Assembly: GCF_014595955.1 (NCBI RefSeq) | Contig: NZ_JABVCF010000004.1 | Coordinates: 62,001 to 126,000, forward strand | Source of the DNA: Pseudaminobacter soli (ex Zhang et al. 2022) | GTDB taxonomy: Bacteria; Pseudomonadota; Alphaproteobacteria; Rhizobiales; Rhizobiaceae | Direction: 5' to 3' | DNA: 64,000 nucleotides | Part shown: in pieces, positions 54,306-60,314 of the stretch | Numbering within the stretch: the first letter of the stretch is position 1 | How the letters are laid out: the number at the start of each line of letters is the position of its first letter | Program-made: the position numbers and the translations under genes | Notes under the pieces: generated by a model | Databases searched by the model: none | The model's input: only the letters and a program-made list of their open reading frames with translations | Told to the model about the DNA's origin: nothing

Positions 54306-54656
54306 TCACCACAGCGGCCGGCCGGTCGGACCCATGCGGCACTGGCCCGTGTTGGGCTCGACGCCCACTGCGATATCGTCCCAGATTTCGATCGTGTCGA
54401 AGTCCTTCTCATTCGTGATCTTCAGCGGCGGGATGTCTAGTTTGGCCAACCACGCGTGCATAAGAGTTTGAAGAGTCTGGCGATTTTCCACATCGCACCA
54501 GCGCGCGGTGAAGATTCGAACCTCGACCCCATTGGCCAGCCAGCGCTTGATCCGATCGACCATGGGCATGATCGGCTCGCCAAGGTGGTTATACCCCTTC
54601 CAGCCGTTGTAGACGGCGAGCGTCCGGTCGAAATCGACGCCAATCCAACCACTCAT
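54306..54656 (-). CDS. HAD-superfamily hydrolase-like protein
   Basis: 116 residues. GVDFDRTLAVYNGW gives the DxD nucleophile motif (Asp8 and Asp10), VRIFTARWCD is motif II and FDTIEIWDDIAVGV holds the late Asp residues. Small phage HAD proteins act as nucleotidases or polynucleotide phosphatases; which is not clear. It overlaps the MazG-like gene start region. Confidence 0.8.
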   Translation of the reverse strand: MSGWIGVDFDRTLAVYNGWKGYNHLGEPIMPMVDRIKRWLANGVEVRIFTARWCDVENRQTLQTLMHAWLAKLDIPPLKITNEKDFDTIEIWDDIAVGVEPNTGQCRMGPTGRPLW

Positions 54657-54889
54657 AGATGCTCTCCTCGAACGATGCGTTTCTCAAATTCTGTCAAGCA
54701 ATTCTTGACATCGCGGACCTCGGAAAGGAGGCGCTGCATGGGTGTCGTTTCGTCGATCGGCGAATGCGCGTGGAAGCCGAATCGGTGACCCTTGAAAATC
54801 TCCTTGATGACCTCGGAGCATTCCTCGCCGAGGCGGGCGATGACCTCCTCGAATGGCGCGGTATCAAGCGGGTATTTGATCAGGTCCAT
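54653..54889 (-). CDS. MazG-like nucleotide pyrophosphohydrolase (short)
   Basis: 78 residues. ARLGEECSEVIKEIFKGHRFG has the ExxE metal motif of MazG/phosphoribosyl-ATP pyrophosphohydrolase folds; a second acidic pair, EVRDVKN, is near residue 60. It may clear non-canonical or excess nucleoside triphosphates. The open frame to 55003 continues as arginine-rich shadow sequence. An operator-like copy lies inside its end (54692-54710). Confidence 0.65.
   Translation of the reverse strand: MDLIKYPLDTAPFEEVIARLGEECSEVIKEIFKGHRFGFHAHSPIDETTPMQRLLSEVRDVKNCLTEFEKRIVRGEHL
54692..54710. promoter_or_regulatory. Repeated 19-base operator-like element, copy 7 (most symmetric)
   Basis: TGTCAAGCAATTCTTGACA, with perfect 7-base arms TGTCAAG/CTTGACA. 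It lies within the 3' part of the MazG-like gene, 36 bases upstream of the HAD-like gene start. Confidence 0.6.
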
Positions 54890-55104
54890 CAGAGCACCAC
54901 GTCGGCGTAATCGTTCGGGAAGCTTCCCCGATCGGCGAGCCAGTCCATGTCGGGCTCGACGCTCTCCACCTTGGCGATCGTCTGGCCGGAGCCGACAAGC
55001 CATTCCAAGAGTTCCATCGGCTGGATTTCATGACCCTCCATCACCAGCTTGCCGTTGGCGTAGAGTCCGACCCAGTCGTCTCCGTTGACGTAGATGATAT
55101 GCAT
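54889..55104 (-). CDS. Small phage protein of unknown function
   Basis: 71 residues, beginning MHIIYVNGDDWVGLY, a short beta start followed by an acidic segment (ESVEPDMDWLADRG). GAGGA at a good distance sets the start at 55104. It shares a base with the MazG-like start (TGATG). No function is recognised. Confidence 0.65.
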   Translation of the reverse strand: MHIIYVNGDDWVGLYANGKLVMEGHEIQPMELLEWLVGSGQTIAKVESVEPDMDWLADRGSFPNDYADVVL

Positions 55105-55105
55105 T

Positions 55106-55270
55106 TCAGTTTTCCTCAGCGTCTTCCTGCCACTCGCGCAGGATGTCCATGGCGTGTTCATGACCATCCCAGTTGTCGACGCCGGCAGCCTCCAAGGCGT
55201 CCAGCTTCATTCCGTCCGCTACGAGCTTCTGGTATTCCTCCAGCGTGATCGTGATCGTTTCTTTTTCCAT
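55106..55270 (-). CDS. Very small acidic phage protein
   Basis: 54 residues (MEKETITITLEEYQKLVADG...DAEEN), below the usual gene-size limit but with GGAGG and ATG in front and packed tightly between neighbours. The MEKETITITLEEYQ pattern resembles a short beta-hairpin/helix of small regulatory proteins. Function unknown. Confidence 0.65.
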   Translation of the reverse strand: MEKETITITLEEYQKLVADGMKLDALEAAGVDNWDGHEHAMDILREWQEDAEEN

Positions 55271-55288
55271 CTGCACTCAACCCTCCGA

Positions 55289-55468
55289 TTACATCCACCA
55301 GCCCCGATCACCGGACATCGTGGCCGGCTGGTAGACGTGGTATTTCACGACGTGATGGTCTCCGATCACGAGGCCGCACTTCGGCTGGAATGGAAGATCA
55401 ACCGTCTTCCAGACCCCATCCGCGTTGGGCTCGTTGTTCGGGACAAGCTTGACCTCGTACTTCGCCAT
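55289..55468 (-). CDS. Very small phage protein of unknown function
   Basis: 59 residues (MAKYEVKLVPNNEPN...GDRGWWM), beta-type sequence. Its start region is the same 17 bases as that of the 55106-55270 gene. A GTG at 55474 is also possible. No family is recognised. Confidence 0.6.
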   Translation of the reverse strand: MAKYEVKLVPNNEPNADGVWKTVDLPFQPKCGLVIGDHHVVKYHVYQPATMSGDRGWWM

Positions 55469-55474
55469 CTGCAC

Positions 55475-55684
55475 TCAACCCACCAAAGCCATGCCGAGAA
55501 GTACGAGACCGACGACGATCCCGGAGCCGAACATGAAGTAGAACATGACCCCACCGAAGATGAGCGCGCTGAGCCCATCCCCCTTCCTGTTCAGGAAGAT
55601 CGTGAACCACGTCAGCAGCATCGACACGACGTACAGTCCGACAAGGTAGAGTGCAGAGGCACCGACGATTTCCAGACCAGTCAT
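55475..55684 (-). CDS. Small membrane protein
   Basis: 69 residues with two hydrophobic segments (residues 6-29 and 41-67) separated by a short basic loop (FLNRKGDG). It could be a phage membrane peptide such as a superinfection-exclusion or accessory protein, but nothing specific is visible. It may also be a holin, although the location in the early region argues against that. Confidence 0.65.
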   Translation of the reverse strand: MTGLEIVGASALYLVGLYVVSMLLTWFTIFLNRKGDGLSALIFGGVMFYFMFGSGIVVGLVLLGMALVG

Positions 55685-55685
55685 G

Positions 55686-55973
55686 TCAGTCTCCGATCAT
55701 CTTGTCGTAGTAGTGGGGTGACGCGTACTCGGTGCGAGCGTCGGCGACCTCATCCAGAGCAGCCTCGGCGAGGTATTCGCTGAGCTTCGCGCCCTCTTCC
55801 GTGATGCTCCAAGGCACCACGATCACGCCGCCCTCACGCCCCTTGCGAAGCTCCTCGGGGAACATCTCCAGCATGGTGGCGATCCCGCCCATGATGCCGC
55901 GCATTTCCTTGGGCGCGACACGCATCGCCCAGAAGGACAAGAGGGATGAGAGCAGAAGACGGAGCTTGGCCAT
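55686..55973 (-). CDS. Phage protein of unknown function
   Basis: 95 residues. A hydrophobic N-terminus (MAKLRLLLSSLLSFWAMRVA) may be membrane-associated; the rest is helical, with EEGAKLSEYLAEAALDEVAD. Not recognised. Confidence 0.6.
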   Translation of the reverse strand: MAKLRLLLSSLLSFWAMRVAPKEMRGIMGGIATMLEMFPEELRKGREGGVIVVPWSITEEGAKLSEYLAEAALDEVADARTEYASPHYYDKMIGD

Positions 55974-55976
55974 CGC

Positions 55977-56252
55977 TCAACCCAGATGCTTGAGGGACAG
56001 GATGCAGTGATCACGATCCAGCACCACGGAAGACATCGCGCAGGGCGTGTCGTTCGACGTGATGTAGGTGATCTCGAAGTCAGCCGAGCGGCCGGAGTAA
56101 CCACCGCCGAACGGTTCGTACTCTTCGAGGCGGATCACCTGCCCGACCTTGAAGTCGCGGTCCTTCTTACGCACGTCGTGCGTCTTCTTGCCGGCGATCA
56201 TCTCGCGAAAGAACGCCGGCCACGACTTCATGGTGTGTGCTGGAATGTTCAT
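55977..56252 (-). CDS. DUF3850/ASCH-like RNA-binding protein
   Basis: 91 residues. MKSWPAFFREMIAGKKTHDV, RKKDRDFKVGQVIRLEEYEP and YTGR-like SGRSADFEITYI follow the DUF3850 pattern, a PUA/ASCH-fold nucleic-acid-binding domain common in phages. It probably binds RNA or modified nucleotides. ATG 56252 overlaps the HNH gene stop. Confidence 0.75.
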   Translation of the reverse strand: MNIPAHTMKSWPAFFREMIAGKKTHDVRKKDRDFKVGQVIRLEEYEPFGGGYSGRSADFEITYITSNDTPCAMSSVVLDRDHCILSLKHLG

Positions 56253-56779
56253 CGAATTTCCTCAACAAGAAAAGGGTCGTCCGGCTCGATCAGAGGAGCA
56301 AAACAATCAAGTACGACGGTTCTGAATTTCTCGGAAAGCGCAGGCATCGCCTGTGCGTAGAAACAGATGTAATCATAGACGCCGGAGAAATCGCCAGCCT
56401 CTGCGAGTGTCGTCAATTCTGCATAGTTGAAGCCGCGAGAAGTAAGGCGAACGAATATGTGGTCCATGTGCCCTTGATAAGTTGTCTGCTTGTTAGCGAA
56501 CCAACTCCAATACATGGATTTATTGTACTGCTCAGCGAGCCCTTCACTCTCAATGTGACAGGGCGCACAAAGTACATGCAGGTTGTCAGGCGAGTTGTCG
56601 CCGCCATGCCAGATTGCGACGATATGAGCGCGCTCAAGGCGCGCCCCGTCACCACACGCCGCACAGCATACGTCTCCAGAGACCTCAAACCCTTGTTCCT
56701 CCAAGATTGGAAGCCAATGATCGTGAATGGCCTGCTTCGACGGCATCCCCTTCCGTCTCTGTTTCTGCTCCTTACTCAT
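56249..56779 (-). CDS. HNH endonuclease
   Basis: 176 residues. The HNH fold reads VCCAACGDGARLERAHIVAI (Cys pair and His), then GGDNSPDNLHVLCAPCHIES (Asn, Cys, Cys, His). It may be a free-standing homing endonuclease or a DNA-processing nuclease. Upstream open sequence to 56944 is shadow of the polymerase gene; the ATG at 56779 shares a base with the polymerase stop. Confidence 0.88.
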   Translation of the reverse strand: MSKEQKQRRKGMPSKQAIHDHWLPILEEQGFEVSGDVCCAACGDGARLERAHIVAIWHGGDNSPDNLHVLCAPCHIESEGLAEQYNKSMYWSWFANKQTTYQGHMDHIFVRLTSRGFNYAELTTLAEAGDFSGVYDYICFYAQAMPALSEKFRTVVLDCFAPLIEPDDPFLVEEIR

Positions 56780-58881
56780 CAGTGCGTCTGAGCCCACGTT
56801 AGTCCAATCTTTGCTTCCGCATCGACCGGCGCGACATAGTTGAAGTGATGGCCGGCATCGGCGGCGGCGCGCTTGGCGATCTCGGCCGCGTGCTCGGCGA
56901 TCTCCTTGGTCCGGCAGGCCGACTGGATTTCGTCGTGGACCCATGCGCAGAGCGTGAAGTCACCATCCCAGCCGAAACGGTAGCCGGCGTCTTCCATGTA
57001 CTCGACGTAGAGGCAGACCCACTTCTTGGCGATCAGAGCGCCGTCCGACTGGAGCAGCAAATTCAATGCCGAGTGAGGCGACTTCACCCAGAGCTTGCGC
57101 CCGTCGAGGCCGGGCATCCAGCCCTGACGCGCCTGCTTGGCGACCCAGCGCATAAGCTCGCGGTACGCCGGCACGCCCTGCTGGAACTTCGCCTTCAGTT
57201 CCTTGCCGCGCGCCGCCATGATCTTCTCAGGCGTGCCCGGAGGACAGACGATCGAGCCGATCTTGGCGTCGCCACCACCGTAGAGGGTCGCGTAGATGAA
57301 GGTCTTCGCGTTGTCGCGGGTCGGCAGACCTGCGGCCTGCTGATTGGTCGTGTGAACGTCGCCGTTGAGGACGACTTCGAGATATGATCCCTCGTCCCAG
57401 CGGGCGAGATGGTGGCCGAAGCAGCGAAGCTCGATGCCCGACAGGTCGCAACCCATGAGCCACCACTGGTGGCCGTTGAGGACCGGAGCCTGAAAGAGGT
57501 TTCGGCACTCCCATCCATAATTGCCAGCGCGGCCATAGACGACCGCAGCCTTCTTGAGACTGCCGTCCGCCTTGTAGCACTGCGGTAGCCACTCACCATT
57601 CGCGTCGAGCAGCAGATTGTTCTTGGAGCCGTCCTTCAAGATCAGGTCGACGACCTTGACCTTCGGCACCTGCGCAATATTCGGGAACGAATGGCTGGCG
57701 CGGCCGGAGCGCGTGCCGCCTGCGTTCGTGCGAGCGTGAATGAAGCCGTCCTCGTCGACGAGCTTCATCCATCCGTTCTGACCCTTGGCGACCTGACCGT
57801 GCAGCTTGGCTAGGAAGAACAGTTCCGCCAGCGTGTCACAGATCGGCCAGTCGTCCGCGAGCTTGCGCAGGACCTCGTCATCAACCTGAGGATTGCCGGC
57901 CTCGGTGAAGTCGACGGGTTCCCAGTTGTAGACGACGCGCAGGCGATCGATGATCTGCGGGCGCGAGTTCGGATTGAAGTCCTTACGCTCGACCTTGCAG
58001 TACGGAGCGTCGGCGCTGAAATGGCACCAGACGCCGGCCGCGTCGCCTTCCTTCATCCGGACGCGCCGGGTCGCGCGCTTCTCGATCGTGACCTCGGCCC
58101 AGACCGAGCGGCTGTCGTCCTCGCCGAAGTGCTCGCGCGGCTCACCCTTGTACTTCTTCGACGGAGCCAGCCACCATCCAAAGTGCTCGATCGCGACCTT
58201 GGAAAGCTTTTCGTATTCGGCCGTGACCTCGTCTTCGAGCGCCTGTCCACCAATACGGTCGAACCAGAAGCCCGCCCGCTCTTGCAGCGCCATCAGGTGC
58301 GTGATCTGGTGTTCGAGGCGGATCGCCTCGTCGGACCACTGAACACCCTTGCACTTCATCCACAGGCGGTAGGTGACCTCGATGTCGTCCTCGCAGTAGG
58401 GGACGCCCGTCTCGAAATCGAAGTCTTTCCAAGGGTCGCGGCCGAGAGCCTGCATGTCCTTGGCGTAGGAGCCCTTGTAATGACCAAGGCGCTGACCCCA
58501 CGCTTCAAGTCCGTGCCGGCCGATCAACTTGCCTTCCAACACGCCGCGTTCATGCAACTTGTAGTCTTTGTCCTTCTGGTTGGCGAAGATCATCTGCGAC
58601 AAGGCTTGCGTGTCGCGGATGATCTGCCCTTCCTTCGGGTTGAAATCTTCGTAGAGCTTTTCGAGGACCAGAAGGTCGTAGCCGAGCAGGTTGTGGCCGA
58701 TCGAAATGTCAGCCTCTTCGATGATGCCCACGGCGTCATCGATCTCGTCTCCGGTGTAGGAGAAGATCGGGCTAGGCTCGTCGTTCTCGATGATCATCAG
58801 CGAGATCACCCAGATGCGGGAGACCTCAGGCAGCAGACCATCGGTTTCGCAGTCCCAGATGACCTCACGCACGTGCGTCAC
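56779..58881 (-). CDS. Family A phage DNA polymerase (T7-like)
   Basis: 700 residues. The N-terminal 3'-5' exonuclease is intact: Exo I EVIWDCETDGLLPE (Asp10, Glu12), Exo II ISIGHNLLGYDLLVLEKL (Asp), Exo III YCEDDIEVTYRLW (Asp). The polymerase half has motif A GCDLSGIELRCFGHHLARWD, motif B RDNAKTFIYATLYGGG and motif C CAWVHDEIQ. There is no 5'-3' nuclease domain. This is the phage replicase; in T7-like phages it uses host thioredoxin as processivity factor, which is not shown here. It lies next to the methylase gene. Confidence 0.95.
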   Translation of the reverse strand: MTHVREVIWDCETDGLLPEVSRIWVISLMIIENDEPSPIFSYTGDEIDDAVGIIEEADISIGHNLLGYDLLVLEKLYEDFNPKEGQIIRDTQALSQMIFANQKDKDYKLHERGVLEGKLIGRHGLEAWGQRLGHYKGSYAKDMQALGRDPWKDFDFETGVPYCEDDIEVTYRLWMKCKGVQWSDEAIRLEHQITHLMALQERAGFWFDRIGGQALEDEVTAEYEKLSKVAIEHFGWWLAPSKKYKGEPREHFGEDDSRSVWAEVTIEKRATRRVRMKEGDAAGVWCHFSADAPYCKVERKDFNPNSRPQIIDRLRVVYNWEPVDFTEAGNPQVDDEVLRKLADDWPICDTLAELFFLAKLHGQVAKGQNGWMKLVDEDGFIHARTNAGGTRSGRASHSFPNIAQVPKVKVVDLILKDGSKNNLLLDANGEWLPQCYKADGSLKKAAVVYGRAGNYGWECRNLFQAPVLNGHQWWLMGCDLSGIELRCFGHHLARWDEGSYLEVVLNGDVHTTNQQAAGLPTRDNAKTFIYATLYGGGDAKIGSIVCPPGTPEKIMAARGKELKAKFQQGVPAYRELMRWVAKQARQGWMPGLDGRKLWVKSPHSALNLLLQSDGALIAKKWVCLYVEYMEDAGYRFGWDGDFTLCAWVHDEIQSACRTKEIAEHAAEIAKRAAADAGHHFNYVAPVDAEAKIGLTWAQTH

Positions 58882-59494
58882 CTGTGACGATCGTCAGCTT
58901 CGGCTTCAGGGCGTAGTGGACCTCGGCCGCGCGATTGCCCGCGCCGGGACTCCAGATGAACCACGCGTAGTTGTGTCGGGGAGAGCCGGTGCTGTCGGCG
59001 ATCCAGCGCGGACGCCAAAGCAGTGACAGCTTCGTGTCGTACTGCGCACAGTCGAGGAAGAACTTACGGCGGGTGATCGCGCTGTCGACTTCGTTGCGCA
59101 TCAGCATCGCGCATGTGACGCCGTATTCGCGGGCGAACGTCACGCACTTCGCCATAAAGGCGTCAATCACGTCCCGCTTGTAGGGCGGGTTGGTGATGAT
59201 GTAGTCGATCGGCTCCTCGACGCCGATCACGGCCGTGGTGAAGTCACCGACGACTGCGTTCTTCGTTTGCGGGGCGATGTCGGACTCGATCACTTGCGCG
59301 CCGTAGAGGCGACACACCTTGGAGATGTGCCCCTGACCGGCAGCCGGCTCCCAGACGAGCTTGTCGAGAACGCCGCGACCCTGCGCCTCAAGGAAGCGCA
59401 GGAGCGCATGCGTGCACTCAGCCGGCGTCGGGTAGAAATCGTTCTCGACACGCTCGTGACCCGACGTGCCAAGCATGGCATTGTCGGAGCGCAT
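58865..59494 (-). CDS. DNA adenine methyltransferase-like protein
   Basis: 209 residues. The SAM motif is VWEPAAGQGHISKVC and the catalytic motif is IITNPPYKRDVIDAF (NPPY, as in N6-adenine methylases). It is shorter than Dam and has a compact target region. It may protect phage DNA from host restriction or label it. It overlaps the polymerase gene by 17 bases. Confidence 0.85.
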   Translation of the reverse strand: MRSDNAMLGTSGHERVENDFYPTPAECTHALLRFLEAQGRGVLDKLVWEPAAGQGHISKVCRLYGAQVIESDIAPQTKNAVVGDFTTAVIGVEEPIDYIITNPPYKRDVIDAFMAKCVTFAREYGVTCAMLMRNEVDSAITRRKFFLDCAQYDTKLSLLWRPRWIADSTGSPRHNYAWFIWSPGAGNRAAEVHYALKPKLTIVTGDARA

Positions 59495-60216
59495 CAGAAG
59501 TAGGTCTCACCCGAGCGAAGGAGGGCCGGAAGGGGATTTCGGTAGCTGTCATCAACCGGATTCTGGCTGAGCGGTCCGCCAGCCACGTCGTCGGTCATGA
59601 CATCGATCCGACCGGCGCGTTGCATCAAGCGTATGAAGCCGGCGACCACGGCCGCAAGCCGATCGTCTTCATGGTCCCAGATGACATCATCGTTCAGAAG
59701 ACGAGGCGTGTTCGGATCGACCCATTCGAACTCGGTGTCCTCCTCGGTGCCATCCGCGTGTAGGTAATAGCCGTCGATCTGGAAGCGCAGCGCCTCCTCG
59801 ACGACCGCCTGCCGGTCGGCCCACTGGAGCAGATCGTCATACTTCTCCATGAGGCCGTGCAGATCGAAGCGCTCGACTACGGCCGCGAGAACACGTGCCT
59901 CGATCTGCTTGTAGACATCACCGAGCAGTCGCTTCAGCGGCGTCGGCACGTCGACAACAGCAAACTCCGGGAAATCGTGAACGAGGCCGACGATGCCGGC
60001 CTCGGCGATCTCGACATCCGACATGCCAAGGCCGCTCGCGCGCTCCATCATCAGGTGCGCGACTTCGCAGATATGCTGCCCAACTTTCAAAGGCGAATGT
60101 CCATTGAATCTGGACACGCGGGACAAAGAGTTGGCGATGTCGAAAAGGGTAATCTGCGTGGGGTCGGGATTGAGAAAATCAATCCGCCGCCCGGTGCCGG
60201 TTTTGATCCACGACAT
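59494..60216 (-). CDS. HD-domain phosphohydrolase (dNTP/dNMP)
   Basis: 240 residues. It starts MSWIKTGTGRRIDFLNPDPT and has RFNGHSPLKVGQHICEVAHL (His) and GIVGLVHDFPEFAVVDVPTP (HD), then LQWADRQAVVEE with the later Asp. It resembles YfbR-type 5'-nucleotidases and the phage DatZ dATPase family. The substrate cannot be fixed by eye. It lies next to the helicase gene and ends with an operator-like site inside its start region. Confidence 0.8.
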   Translation of the reverse strand: MSWIKTGTGRRIDFLNPDPTQITLFDIANSLSRVSRFNGHSPLKVGQHICEVAHLMMERASGLGMSDVEIAEAGIVGLVHDFPEFAVVDVPTPLKRLLGDVYKQIEARVLAAVVERFDLHGLMEKYDDLLQWADRQAVVEEALRFQIDGYYLHADGTEEDTEFEWVDPNTPRLLNDDVIWDHEDDRLAAVVAGFIRLMQRAGRIDVMTDDVAGGPLSQNPVDDSYRNPLPALLRSGETYF

Positions 60217-60238
60217 CGGCCGCTCCTGATTTTTGGTG

Positions 60239-60257
60239 TGTCCAGTTATTCTTTACG
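60239..60257. promoter_or_regulatory. Repeated 19-base operator-like element, copy 8
   Basis: TGTCCAGTTATTCTTTACG in the gap between the helicase stop and the HD gene start. A second, less certain site, TGTCCATTGAATCTGGACA, lies inside the HD gene at 60098-60116. Confidence 0.55.
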
Positions 60258-60291
60258 ATTAGGTCGAGAAATGGTTAACAGTCAAGAAGAT

Positions 60292-60314
60292 GTTAGGAAC
60301 GTCGCGTTCCTAAC
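60292..60314. promoter_or_regulatory. Perfect GTTAGGAAC inverted repeat at the helicase stop
   Basis: GTTAGGAAC (60292-60300) and GTTCCTAAC (60306-60314), a 9-base perfect repeat around GTCGC, overlapping the helicase stop codon. The same box occurs at 54296-54304 and in the TTAGGA palindrome at 45537-45555. It may be a second operator type or a weak terminator stem. Confidence 0.55.

Noticed and set aside
60098-60116. TGTCCATTGAATCTGGACA as a full copy of the element
   Set aside because: It has perfect outer arms but a different centre and lies inside the HD gene; kept only as a doubtful mention.
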